NCBI RefSeq assembly: GCF_024679095.1 | Contig: NW_026111836.1 | Location: forward strand, 42,471-106,470 | Length of the DNA stretch: 64,000 bases | Direction: 5' to 3' | From: Eriocheir sinensis | Lineage: Eukaryota > Arthropoda > Malacostraca > Decapoda > Varunidae | In this document: positions 1-10,485 of the stretch, in pieces | How the letters are laid out: every line of letters starts with the position of its first letter | Numbering within the stretch: position 1 is the first letter of the stretch | Notes under the pieces: generated by a model | The model's input: only the letters and a program-made list of their open reading frames with translations | Databases searched by the model: none | What the model was told of the DNA's origin: nothing | Program-made: the position numbers and the translations under genes

Positions 1-859
1 ATCAGCAGGTACTACGTTTGGACATAAGGCTCCAAACGACAGCCATTATTATTTTTTTCCAAAATAGAAAAGAGGAACCGAGTTAAGTCAAAACAGTACC
101 TGTCTCCGAGTCACCGCCGGATAGCCAATACGGTCCATTGACGTACCCTGGGTAGCCAGGGGATTTATCCCCCGACTAGCCAAAGACCCAACTGTGCGGT
201 GGACTTTCCCGATGCCTTCACATTGGGCGAGCCCACCATCAGTGACGGGTGACGAGCAAAGCCTACAGAACTCCTACACCTTGAAGGAGGAACAGTTATA
301 TTTTTATAATGTGGATAAGTAAGAGAACGGTTATATTTTTATAATGTGAAGTCAAAAGCTTTGGAATAATCACTGTGATATACATGTGTGTCGTTCATGT
401 CACAAACACAAATAGCCATTGAATATATTTATGCATTATGTATGTGTGATATTGGGAATCACTGTGATATACATATGTGTCATTCATGTCACCTAGTCAA
501 TATATTGTGTTACATTTGCATGTGATATCTGCAACTCCTGTGATAGGCTGTGGTAGTCTTTTTATCATGCATACTATTGTCAGAACTATGCATGGCACAG
601 TTACTTGTAAGTTGTGCCACTGCTACTGGACACTGTTCAAACAGGACAAGCTATTTAATGTGCAATATTGATGTAGGTTTTGTATACATTGTATGCAAAC
701 CCTGTTTTGGGTCTATTCGTTCATCTCAACTGTGATATTTAGTAAAGACCTTTGGTACTGATGTTATTTGCTCCCGTTTCATCTCATACCAGACTCATAT
801 GTGCAACTAAAGGTACAAATATGTATTTAATTTGGTTTCATGGGTGGAATAAGGCAATT
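1..859. other. No gene seen; short direct repeats
   Basis: No convincing coding region is visible. Two small direct duplications stand out. A GTTATATTTTTATAATGTG block occurs at about 295-313 and 330-348. A block containing CACTGTGATATACAT occurs at about 367-402 and again at 457-492, a period of 90 bases. Short open frames between 477 and 735 have no recognisable features. Confidence 0.6.
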
Positions 860-1505
860 GAGGTAGAGAATGATTATTTTTATGTGAAAATAAATGCAAA
901 ATAATTTTGAATGATGAGTGTAAATACCTTGGATTAGTTATGTGCAAGCATTGGGGTATGGAGGGAGAGACAAGAGAAAGGGCATTGCAAGGAAGAAGGG
1001 TGGTAGAGTCTTTGGGACGTATCATGAATGGCAGAAGTTTGAGCATGGAGGTAAAGAGGGATTTGAGAAATACAGTAATAGTACCAACCCTCACATATGC
1101 TAGTGAAACATGAAAGTCAATAGGTCTAGAATGCAGGCAGTGGAAAGGAGTTTTTTGAGAAGTGCTTGTGGTGTGACTAGAATGGCTGCAATGAGTAATG
1201 CAAGTGTGTATGAGCGTTTTGGAATAGGTCATGGGGATGAGGGGAAGAAGTGAAGGGCAGACTTTAAAGTGGTTTGGTCACATGGAGCGAAGTGAGGAGA
1301 GTAAGAGTCTATGATATGTGAGTGAGAGGGAGGGAATGTTAGAGAAAATCTCCAGTGAAATGGAGATAGGGTGCAAGAGTACGTTAGGGAGAGGGGTGAA
1401 AGGTCCTTGAAACTTTGAGAAAGCAAGGGAGTGTCTGGAGAGATGGAAACTCGTCTGCCGTGGCCATCCCCTGGTGGGAGCTCATCCCTTTATTGTCGAA
1501 ATAAA
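860..1505 (+). mobile_element. Non-LTR retrotransposon, RT C-terminal relic
   Basis: From 907 to 1113 a frame reads KYLG, then a stretch with RERALQGRRVVESLGRIMNG and VIVPTLTYASET, which is typical of the C-terminal end of a LINE reverse transcriptase ORF. After 1113 the frame is lost by indels, but later pieces remain recognisable: WFGHMER near 1270 and ERWKLVCRGHPL near 1440-1475. It is a 5'-truncated, decayed copy. The family looks the same as the endonuclease/RT element entering the right end of the window at 62.8 kb. That family link is inferred from motif style only. Confidence 0.75.
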
Positions 1506-1507
1506 TC

Positions 1508-1740
1508 CCTTATGCAATAGTTAACCAGTAGCATTTTCACTCTTTCAGCCCTTACACTGGTAAACTCTGGAGCAATCTTCCTTCATCTGTTTTCCTCCTG
1601 CCTACAACACACTATTTCAAGAGGAGAATATTGATCAGGACACCCACAAATTGTCCTCTCCTCTTAACTCTTTATTGGAGCAGTGATTTGTATTTGGTTT
1701 TATTTTTTGTGCCCTTCCCTCGAGCTGCTTCCTTGCTTAA
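1508..1740 (+). mobile_element. Jockey-like LINE 3' end relic
   Basis: Decayed copy of the extreme 3' end of a LINE also present at 16,531-17,460 (minus) and 46,470-46,972 (plus). Shared features are the block corresponding to protein NNLPSSVFPPAYDLNSFKRR and a downstream GAGCAGTG...TTTT...TGCCCT untranslated segment. Several indels and stops interrupt the frame. The family name is a guess from sequence style. Confidence 0.6.
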
Positions 1741-1766
1741 CCCGTACAGTGTTTTGTGTGTGTGTT

Positions 1767-1772
1767 TATATA

Positions 1773-1866
<94 letters not shown>
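1767..1866. repeat. (TA)n microsatellite
   Basis: About 50 TA dinucleotides, nearly pure. The open frames crossing it (poly Ile-Tyr) are by-products of the repeat. Confidence 0.98.
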
Positions 1867-1869
<3 letters not shown>

Positions 1870-2460
1870 CTTAGGGAAGTGTTTAGTACGTATATATACG
1901 CTTGCTCTTTTGAGCAATTTTACACCCTTTATTTTTGTTTGTGTATGTAACATTGTTCATTGACAGTAAAAAGAAATATTTTTAAAAAGTTTTTTTGTGT
2001 TTCTAAAGAGATTCAAAATGGCCTTTCTGGACAAGTGTACGCATTCCAGCAAGCCATTATACAAGAAGGTATGTTACTTTCTTGTAGGTAAAAAGAAATC
2101 ATAATTATAGAAAAAAGTAATCACACATTACGCAGTGATCCATATGCTTTTAATTTGATTAACCTGTGGTATGAACAGTACAGCTTCAGTTAGCACAACA
2201 GTCATTACAGTACATAGGATAAATAATTACAGTCATAAACACAGGAAGATAATCACACAGGTCAGTCATATGCTTTTAATATGATTAAGGGGTTGTTGTG
2301 CCTTTGCCGGTAAATTGACTACCTCACTGCTGGGGTTCATCAGAATGTTATTTCATTGAAATGGGTTTTAGTTTTACCAGCAATGAGCACCTTCCCATTC
2401 CTCCATAAACATTCCTCGCCAACCTGGTTCATCACTAATCAATATCCGCACTCCCTGGGC
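1867..2460. other. No gene seen
   Basis: AT-rich sequence. A block at about 2,145-2,235 (ATTAACCTG followed by a CAGTACAGC-like motif and scattered ACAG words) loosely resembles the block at 14,465-14,540 and its duplicate at 36,490-36,610, so it may be a diverged dispersed repeat. No coding signal. Confidence 0.4.
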
Positions 2461-2461
2461 A

Positions 2462-2545
2462 AGAGTGCAGAATGCTGAGATACATGGGGTATGTGAGATG
2501 GACAAGTAGGGTACCAAACTAGGTGATGAGACTGTGTGGTGTGGA
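2462..2545 (+). mobile_element. Short LINE fragment
   Basis: Bases here encode a CRMLRYMGYVRW-like peptide followed by a decayed CGVE segment. This matches the part of LINE ORFs just after the RT domain. The same piece recurs at about 3,505-3,600, 15,950-16,035 and 38,030-38,115, each time directly followed by the SINE-like sequence described next. Confidence 0.55.
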
Positions 2546-2549
2546 GGTG

Positions 2550-3415
2550 GTGAACCTCTTGACCGAAGACGCTGAAGTTAGGGTTGACCGAAGATCTGCT
2601 GGGCAGCATGTTGGTAACCTCCACCACATGTCCATGGCTGAAACTCTCAGCGTCTTGCGGTGGGAAACGAGGGGTCTTTTCCGTTTGGCGTACAGCGCTA
2701 AAAGTAATTTTAATATAGATTTTTCTATGTATTTTTGTCCGTAGAATCAGAATATCACATTATTTTTTTGGAGAAATTAACAGTTTTTGAGTTATTTGCC
2801 TTTAAAGTTATTTTCTTCCTATCTATTACTGAAGGAATTCAAACTTTAAAAGTCGTAATATTCAGTATTCCGTTTGCAAACCTTCAGCAGTCATGGAAAC
2901 GCTTTGAAAATCCAATTCAAGGACTTTTTTTTTACTATTGAAAATATGGAATAATGTTTACGAAAGCGCGTCGCCTCTGGTGCTGGCCGCGGCGTGGCTG
3001 CAGGGTGTTGCGAAATACCTCCTCGCTGAAATAAGTCACATATACATGAGGGGGGGGTCCAGGGAGGGGCGTAGCCCCCCCTGGTTATTAGGGGGGGTCG
3101 AGGGGGGCGCAGCCCCCCCGTTAGTAGGTCGTAAAGTTCGGTTGGAGTAGTTTAAATATGCACCCGACCCTAAGCCCTCTGCGAGCTATTTTGAGGCTGC
3201 GGCGGCTGCAGCGTAAAGGAAAATAACTTAAAAACTGTTCGTTTCTCCATAAAACGGTTGTCATATTCGGATTCTACGGACAAAAATACATAAGAAAATC
3301 TATATTAAAATTAATTTTAGCGCTGTACGCCAAACGGAAAAGATCCGAAACGAGTCCTATGGATCACCACATACACACATTCTGAAACACATGGTTAAGG
3401 AACAAGTTAAATGGC
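2550..3415 (-). mobile_element. tRNA-type SINE fragment, interrupted
   Basis: Minus-orientation SINE: the motif GGGCAGCATGTTGGTAACC, then CATGGCTGAAA and CTCTCAGCGTCTTGC, are shared with 3,600-3,770, 16,050-16,137 and 38,130-38,265. It is split at 2,671/3,347 by an inverted-repeat transposon and resumes at 3,355 with TCCTATGGATCACCAC. The tRNA-like head is missing or decayed beyond about 3,400. Confidence 0.6.
2672..3346. mobile_element. Inverted-repeat DNA transposon with 8-bp target duplication
   Basis: The ends are inverted repeats of roughly 140 bp. The left end starts GGGTCTTTTCCGTTTGGCGT, and the reverse complement of the right end starts GGATCTTTTCCGTTTGGCGT. Similarity continues through TACAGCGCTAAAA and TATTTTTGTCCGTAGAATC. 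The flanks are the direct repeat GAAACGAG (2,664-2,671 and 3,347-3,354), and removing the element restores a continuous SINE. The core has a G-run/C-run palindrome (about 3,049-3,119). No transposase is visible, so it is non-autonomous. An 8-bp duplication with GG termini would fit a Merlin-like or unusual hAT-like family, but I cannot decide which. Confidence 0.85.
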
Positions 3416-3424
3416 TACTGTGCA

Positions 3425-3600
3425 TATGTGAGGTTAGTTATGTTATATGAAGCAGAGAAATGGCCAACAATTAAAGAGTTGAAGAGGATGATAAGCAAGT
3501 CAAAAGTACAGAGTGCTGAAATGTATAAGGTATGTGAGAGGGACAATTAGGGTATCAAACTAGGTGATGAGAATGTGTGGTGAGGAAGTGTTAGCCCCTG
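3425..3600 (+). mobile_element. LINE fragment
   Basis: Decayed coding fragment (ATGTTATATGAAGCAGAGAA..., then an SAEMYKVCERD-like reading) matching the post-RT segment also seen at 2,462, 15,905 and 37,975. It has many substitutions and no intact frame. Confidence 0.5.
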
Positions 3601-3770
3601 GTGCCTCTCTTGATCAAAGATGCAGAAGTTAAGGTTGACTGAAGATCTGGGCAGCATGTTGGTAACCCTCCACCAAGTGTCCATGGCTGAATTCTCTCAG
3701 CGTCTTGCAATGGGAGTACAGTCCTCTGGATCGTACACACGCTGACCACTCGGCCACCGGTGCACCATAC
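3600..3770 (-). mobile_element. tRNA-derived SINE, minus strand
   Basis: Read on the minus strand it begins TGGTGCACCGGTGGCCGAGT, a tRNA Leu/Ser-like A box (TGGCCGAGTGG), followed by GTCAGCGTGTGTACG. The body carries the shared GGGCAGCATGTTGGTAACC motif. The B box region is decayed. Same family as 23,107-23,405 and 56,745-57,085. Confidence 0.7.
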
Positions 3771-3962
3771 GCAATCTGCAGGTGTAAGCTGATATTAATT
3801 AGATATTAATAATAATTAACATAAATTCAGATCAAGAAAGATGAGCATGTGGTCATTATGGTTTCTTGTTTTATTCTTATGCTCCAACTGTGAGTTCTGC
3901 ACATTTACATATGAAAGCAATCTATTAATAACTGCAAGGTCTACATATATGCCTACCTATAC
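3771..3962. other. Spacer shared by three loci
   Basis: The bases following the SINE (ACGCAATCTGCAGGTGTAAG, then a TTAATAATAAT stretch) recur after the related SINE at 38,260-38,320. The block 3,860-3,960 (TTCTTATGC...CTACATATATGCCTACCTAT) recurs at 16,145-16,230. No gene is seen. Confidence 0.55.
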
Positions 3963-5525
3963 TCAGGAAAAGAAGTTTCTAATAATTTCCTGCCTGACAA
4001 CTTGACCAGGAACCTGTCTGTTGTCTCTCACAGGCTGAACTGGTACTTCTTCTTCTTGCACAAGATCACCAACATAGGGAATGCGACGATCCACACAGTA
4101 GTTGTGCAGGAGCATGCAAGAAGTCGCAATCTTCATTGTCTTCTCGGGGTCGTACTGCAAACTTCCTCCTGACTCGTGAAGGCACCTGAACCTTGACTTG
4201 AGGATCCCAAACGTCCGCTCAACAATGCATCTTGTCCTTCGATGGCTCTGGTTGTAGCGTTCCTCCCCAGGTGTTGTCGGGTGTACAACTGGGGTCATCA
4301 GGAATGGCTCCAGAGGATACCCACTGTCTCCTGTGAAATGGAAAATTCATTAATTCATTATTCATTTAGCATAGGAACAATTTGAGTATGGGTAGCTGTG
4401 CCTTGGTGTTGTCAATAATGCTAAAAAATTGCAGTGATATTTTGTTACTTTTGTACTGATGGTAACCCAACTGTGGCTGGCTGCTTGTAATCACTAAGAA
4501 AGTTGTTGAACTGCCAGACCCTCATAATAATACCATTTACTGTTGACATCATGTATAGACGAGCTTGATGAGTAACATGATGTGGCATTGACAATGTAGT
4601 GTTATGTGAGACAGTCTTTCCACTACGAAATGCATGAAAACTATGTTAAAAATTTTAATGTCATATGCAGTTCTACTAAGAGTTTTGTTATCATAACAAT
4701 ATGACATGTCTAGAAGGTTAACATTCATTAACATGTAATCACAAGATATAATATACAATTATGAGGTTTCTTCTATGCAGGCAAAAATCTGAACATGTAG
4801 GCATGTGGTACGAAAGCACAGGTAATTTGATAGAATTACATGGAATATATAAGGAAACATACCTATTAAAAGAGCATCTCCAAAATGACCAGCAAGGAAC
4901 CGCTGCTTAAGGGCACAGTGTCTCCATATAAAGGAATCATGTGTGCTCCCTGGGTAACTGGTGTCGTAGCTGATGATCTTGTTGTTGGTGTCACCCACAG
5001 CCAGTATATTTAGGAGTGGAATTGTTTCCGGTTGACATAAATCTCTTCATTTTCCTCTGGGGCCTTGATGCGAATGTGGGTTCCATCAATGGCACCTATC
5101 ACTCTTGGAAAGTTACCAGTGCGTCTGAAGTCCTGCATAGCTCTGTTGATATCTATTGCTGTGGTTGGCATCTTTATCTCTTGACTGGCCTTTACACAAA
5201 GTACTTGAGTTACTTTGTCAATGGCCCTACTAACACTTGATTGGTCCATTCCAACAGTGTCTCCAATAACAGTTTGGAAGCTGCCACTTGCAAAAAACCT
5301 TAGTGCAGCCAGAACCTGGGTGTGAGTTGGGAGTGCATGTGCCCTCCTGGTTCTCCTTTCCAGGTGGGGACGCAGCTCATCACAGAGCCTGATGATTTCT
5401 TGACGGGGAAATCTATACACCCGCAACAGATGTTCATCACTAACGTGTAGTGGGTCAAGTGGGTCCCGATATCTCCTTTCTCTGCGCAGTCTGCGACTGA
5501 AAACGTATACCGCAACATACTCCAT
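3963..5525 (-). pseudogene. HARBI1-like nuclease (Harbinger transposase-derived), one frameshift
   Basis: A member of the DDE_Tnp_4/HARBI1 family. Exon 1 (5,525-4,863) starts MEYVAVYVFSRRLRRERRYR, passes through a helical DNA-binding-like region (DQSSVSRAIDKV) and contains the first catalytic Asp (GAIDGTHI) and the second (STHDS). It ends in a clean donor (G|GTATGT). The intron runs 4,862-4,331 with acceptor TTTCACAG, and the join gives LIGDSGYP as expected for the family. Exon 2 (4,330-3,963) carries the catalytic Glu (VERTFGILKSRF) and LLHNYC. The summed length, about 340 residues, is close to usual HARBI1 size. The only visible lesion is a one-base loss near 5,010, where a TAA follows YVNRKQFHS while the family sequence continues in the neighbouring frame. 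An acceptor-like TTTCACAG lies directly before the ATG, so an upstream exon is possible. It could be a recent pseudogene, a consensus error in a live gene, or a transposon copy. No terminal repeats are seen. Confidence 0.85.
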
Positions 5526-5593
5526 CTGTGAAACACAGAAATAACCACATTACTAGAATTAAGTAGAACAACACCCTGCCCTTCCCAGCCCCA

Positions 5594-5915
5594 GTGACTC
5601 TTGCTACGCTCAAACAACGCTATTCATATGCATGGAAGCTTTAAGAACTCCATGGGATTAAGAAATATTGATGAAAACAACCCACATCACTGCCTCATGA
5701 GCCCTACCTTATTTCTCCATAACCAGCCCACGTATCATCGTAATTGTCCTTCATGTGACTCTTGCTACGCTCAAACAACAATATTCATATGCATGGAAGC
5801 TTTAAGAACTCCATGGGATTAAGAAATATTGATGAAAACAACCCACACCACTGCCTCATGTGCCCTACCTTATTTCTCCATAACCAGCCCACATATCATC
5901 GTAATTGTCCTTCAT
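5594..5915. repeat. 161-bp tandem duplication
   Basis: Two head-to-tail copies start GTGACTCTTGCTACGCTCAA at 5,594 and 5,755, nearly identical. A third, short partial start is at 5,916 (GTGACTCTTGCCACC). Confidence 0.95.
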
Positions 5916-6213
5916 GTGACTCTTGCCACCTTAATGTAAAGCTATACAAAGGTAGGAGCTCAAACACGTACCTTATATTGTGTATAGAGGTGGAGATGTG
6001 GATGAGGCGGAAACACTTCTTCAATGGCGACGGGTTAGGACGGAAACTGGTCGGATCTAGCCCCGCTCCCGAGCAGTCAGGCTGAGGGGCACAAGATGGC
6101 GTCTAGGACGTTTTTTGAACATCGCACGGGGCAGCACTTGCGACCACAATGGCGGATTTAGGACCAAATGTTGAGATACGACCGTTTGAGCATCCGCCGC
6201 CAGGAGCTTTCCC
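5916..6213. other. No gene seen
   Basis: A moderately GC-rich stretch containing CAAGATGGCG and AATGGCGG words. No coding frame or repeat match elsewhere in the window. It ends abruptly where the duplicated segment begins. Confidence 0.4.
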
Positions 6214-6410
6214 CAAGACCACCCACATGCTGTCCTGAAGACCACCCATCAACGTGGACTCTAAAGGAACTGTCAAAGGGAAATCAAGAATGAGCTTCCA
6301 GGCGCAGCATGAGCCAAGAATAGACGGCGCCAGTATAAACACTTGCCTGCACCACGTCGGGCTTGGGCCAACCACCACTGTTCCTATGGCTATTTATTAC
6401 CCACAAAAAA
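6214..6410 (+). mobile_element. SINE, 5' truncated
   Basis: The body and 3' part of the SINE that is complete at 23,107-23,405 (ACTATAAACA-type tail motif, then CACCACGTCGGGCTTGGGCC). Its tRNA-like head is missing because the duplication boundary falls at 6,214. Confidence 0.85.
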
Positions 6411-6664
6411 TGGAAATGTGTACATTTCAGGATAAATAAAAGTACGATGAAAGAGAAGGTTTTTGCCTTAGGCCAGTATTTATGTTATGACTACAGTACC
6501 CTCTCGAGTTTCATGCTCGCTTCATTCCGAAGGTGTAGCGCTAAACTCGAGGGTCGCGAAACTCAAGGTATTGAAAACACTGAAAAAGCGCTTATTTGTT
6601 CCGACCCGTGGAGGTTTTTTTTATATTTTTTTTTATGTGGCTTTTGGCGCCGGTAAACTATCCA

Positions 6665-6770
6665 TCTGAGCCTAATGGTCGGCCCCGAGCCTGTCATGGC
6701 GCAGGCAACTGTTTATAGTGGTGCCATTATAATTGGGTCATGCTGCCCCCCGGAGCTCACTTTTTTTCCT
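6665..6770 (-). mobile_element. SINE 3' fragment
   Basis: The reverse complement matches the tail of the SINE at 59,088 (GGAGCTC...ACTATAAACA.TTGCCTGC). The copy at 23,664-23,770 is its duplicate. Confidence 0.7.
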
Positions 6771-9399
6771 CCTGTACTCCCTTGTTATCTCAAAATACGT
6801 ACCTTGGAAAAAGAAAGAAAACAGAAAGAGAGGACAGGTCATTTTAAAGCCACAGATGAAGCCGTACGATTGGCTGAGCTCTGAAAACATGCTTGTGATT
6901 CGCTGGGAGTCTAATGACGTCATCGCCGGCGCTCACCCAATCAGCGGCCTCACTGCCTTATTAACCCGTAGGCTTCGGCTATGGGAAAGCTGAGAAGTGC
7001 CCGAGAAACGACAAAATAACTCTGTATTTTGAGACTAAGAAAAGAGCATGGAACGTACATCAGAGTACTCCTCTCATAACCATAAAACCGTTACAAATAT
7101 TTACTTTTACTCAAACTCCATTCTTTTTGGGTGATGTCTGTTACAAAATAAAGAGTCTCGTGATGCGTGGCAGCTAGCCGAGAGTCGCTTGTTGTGTACT
7201 ACAGAGAATTTGCCAAGCGATCACTGTATGGATAGCTAATTCTGTATGCCACGACCTTACAGCACCACCTATGACAAAAAAGCCCACCTCAATATCACCC
7301 ACCCACCACATTGACCTAGGGCATTCATGGTGGGTTGCACTATGCCATCACCGCCTACAATTAGCTCGAATTAGGCGTTTTATGGCGAGCCCTTTTTAGG
7401 GTCCACCGTACCACAGCCACGACTCGTGAAAGCCTAAAAAAGGGTCTGTCCACGTTCTTGGGTTAAGGAGGGCGCTGGGGGGGGGGTCCCTCCTGGGCAC
7501 ACAGTATGCCCTATGGCTTTGAAATTTTAGTATGTTGTTTGTTGGTGTAAGTGTATGACATTCTGTGAATTTTGTGAAATTTTGCAGAATGTGTAGAGGA
7601 GACTCAAACAAAGCATAAAATCTTATTTTTGTTTCACAGACTTTAGTTGAAAAAAATATACCATAGAAACTTTGTGTATAGATCTACATTTCTCATTTTG
7701 TAATTTTTTTCATTTTTTGTTCTGGCTTAAAAAAATTGAAATTCATTTTCACTAATAATTTTCTCCACTTTTTCTTCCGTTTTCTTTTTACATTTTAAAA
7801 AAATGTACAAAATGAGAAAAATTGCCGTTTAGTTGTAGATTATATTGATACTTTACAAAAGACTGTCAGACGTTTTGTCGATTTTGTGAAATTTTTTTTG
7901 TGTAAAAAACAAATTTTCAAGATTTTGGCTCCTTAAGATTTTTTTTTCCATTTCATGTGTCTTGCCATTTGTATTCATTTGATTGTCATGAAATGTTCAC
8001 ATATGATTGTTTATACCTTGTTCACTTACTGGGCCGCCAGTGTGCTGAGCAGATGTTTCACTTGTTGCATATTGGTACATCTGTGGCTGAATAGCCCTTT
8101 TCTATAAACTTTTACAAACATGAGTATATAAACAATTTGTGGGTAAATTTGTATTTATTATGACTGCAGATGTGTTGCAATGGTACCAGGTAATAAGTTC
8201 AAAATGATAAGGTGATAAATATATAGCTATGTAAAGGCATCCAAAATACATTTAAAGTTTGGTGACATTTTGCTTCCAAATATAAGCATTTCATTATGTA
8301 ACAGTAATCAACTGTAGAGGCAAATGCCCCTCATATCAAACAACGTAAAAAAAAAAAAAAAAAAATCCTAATAAATGAAAATCTTGCTTTCATAACAGAA
8401 AAAATAATGCTCCAGATCACTACTTACTAGTACTTGGAATATTAGATTATCCCAATGGTTGATTTATTATAGTGTTTTTTACTGAACTGTAGAGGGAAAT
8501 ACCACTCCGCAAATAACGTAAAAAAAAAAAAAAAAAAAATTCTGATAAATTAAAATTTTGCTCATTACAGAGAAGAAAATAATGTTCCTTATCCTGCTCT
8601 TCATCTGTTTCTAACTCGTCACTTTCCTCGGAGAGCTCATCATCTGGGTCATCTGAACTGACAAAAAACCTGAATCATCTGAATCACCAGATGAGGTATC
8701 CGATCGCCCTCCTTAAAAGACGGTCGGGTTCATTTCTGTTGAAAAGGAGGGGAAAAAAACATTATTAATAGTTTTTTTATGTACAGCTCATCAAAATGTA
8801 AGATATTGTATCGACACAAACTCGTATAATAATCATGAAAACTACACCAAATAGCAGAACAAGACTATATCGTCAGTGCGTCGCGAACTGGTACATATAT
8901 GCGCCAACCCATGCCTGGTACATTGGTGCACCAATACGCGGCAGAGGGAAAAAATATTAGTGGTCCGCGATTTGGTATATATTTGTACCGTGGATTTTTA
9001 CACTATACTACAGGCTATCCTCTTAATGGTACATAACCTCTCTGCAAAAGTCCAATGGACACTGTCGTGGTGGCCGGTGGGCGACCTGAAAGTTCCTCGG
9101 AGCAGGCAATAGCGCTGAGTTGCCAAACGAGATTAATGTGTTAACAGGCATTAAAACTATCAAGCTTGCAGCTTTGGTCGCTGGATATTGTCCATTTACG
9201 TGTAGTTCTGTCTGAGTATTGTTACGAATATCGCTTCAGATTTACTTAGGTTAGTTCAAAAGACATATTTATCAATGAATATATTATATTGCATTAGCTT
9301 ATTATCAGTACACGCACTATTTGCCTGACCCGGTGGCCTGTGGCTTGCCTTCGGTGCACCCACCACCACCCTGATCCCTCCACCAACTTCAGTTTCCCC
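6771..9399. other. AT-rich duplicated spacer, no clear gene
   Basis: Duplicated at about 23,771-26,394. It contains T-rich tracts, A-runs near 8,346 and 8,520, and a G-run at about 7,473. The CTCTCGAGTTTC/CTCGAGGGTCGC words just upstream (6,490-6,570) look like one end of a DNA transposon, but I could not find a partner end. No open frame exceeds background except the weak acidic fragment at 8,593-8,705. Confidence 0.5.
8593..8705 (-). pseudogene. Possible acidic coding fragment
   Basis: On the minus strand two adjacent frames read SDTSSGDSDDSGF and then DDPDDELSEESDELETDEE, broken by one base at a run of six T. Such acidic stretches occur near the N-terminus of several transposases and many nuclear proteins. 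The same break is present in the duplicate at about 25,600-25,715, so it predates the duplication. No flanking domain is recognised, and it may not be a gene at all. Confidence 0.25.
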
Positions 9400-10035
9400 G
9401 TCCTAGGGCTCAACGCATTCAGGCTAAAAATCGGGCAAACAGAGTACTAGGTTTCATCTCAAGGAGCGTGAGCAATAGGAGCGCTGAAGTCATCCTCAAA
9501 CTTTACTTAGCACTAGTTAGACCTCATCTCGATTATGCAGTTCAGTTCTGGTCCCCCTATTATAGAATGGATATCAAGATGTTAGAATCTGTACAGAGGA
9601 GGATGACAAAGATGATTCAGGGGGTGAGAAACTTGCCTTATGAAGACAGGCTGAAGCAGTTAAATCTACACTCTCTAGAAAGGCGAAGGTTGTGAGGAGA
9701 CTTGATCGAAGTTTATAAATGGATGAAGGGATTTAATAAAGGGGATGTCAATAAAATTTTGAGTGTGAAAGAGCCAGGTAGGACGCGTGGCAATGGTTTT
9801 AAGTTAGACAAATTCAGATTCAACAAAGACATAGGCAAGAATTGGTTCACCAATAGAGTGGTGGACGAATGGAACAGGCTTGGGAGCCATGTTGTGGGTG
9901 CCAATACCATAGATACATTCAAGAAGAGGTTAGATAAAGCCATGGATGGTGAGGTAAGGTGGGGTTGAGTGTACAGGAGCTGCCTTGTATAGGCCAACCG
10001 GCCTCTTGCAGACTCCTTACGTTCTCATGTTCTTT
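9400..10035 (+). mobile_element. CR1-like LINE, 3' end (copy 1)
   Basis: Encodes the C-terminal part of a LINE ORF: KLYLALVRPHLDYAVQFWSP, then VQRRMTKMIQGVRNL, and near the end FTNRVVDEWNRLGSHVV. A stop (TGA, 9,693-9,695) interrupts the frame where copy 2 has CGA. The 3' end carries the GGCCAACCGGCCTCTTGCAG motif and an octamer-like GTTCTCATGTTCTT tail, as in CR1-type elements. 5' truncated. Confidence 0.85.
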
Positions 10036-10485
10036 TTTTTGTTTTTTTTTTCAGCACATGACTTTGTGGCCCAATGTCCACCACTGGTGTTAGTGTTGAA
10101 GTGAGGCATCGAGACAGTTGCTGTGGTCAGTACTTGTTCCGTCCCTGCTGCCGCTGACTTCAGGACTCCTTGGTGCATCCCTCGCCTTGCCTGCTCAATT
10201 GGTCACTGAGTGTGGCTTTGAAGCAACCTCGCCACCTTCTCCAGCATCTCTGAGGTTCCTCAAGGCCAGCCAACTCCTCACATCCAGAGTAGTGTTGCAG
10301 TGGAGGCTGCAAGGCGGGACAGCAGCTGGAGTGGCTGGGATCAGCAAGAGCAGACTGCTACTGGTGTGAGGTTCAGGAGTGATAAAAAACACCACCAACA
10401 CAACCACCAACAACAACAACAACTGCTGGCCTCTTCATCCACAAAGGGGGAAGTTTGAATTTCAGAAGTGTGAGAAGATCTGAGA

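Noticed and set aside
1631..1963. 110-residue frame with poly Ile-Tyr
   Set aside because: A translation of a TA microsatellite.
6487..6600. Possible pogo-type terminal repeat (CAGTACCCTCTCGAGTTTC)
   Set aside because: It looks like a transposon end flanked by TA, but no inverted partner was found within several kilobases.
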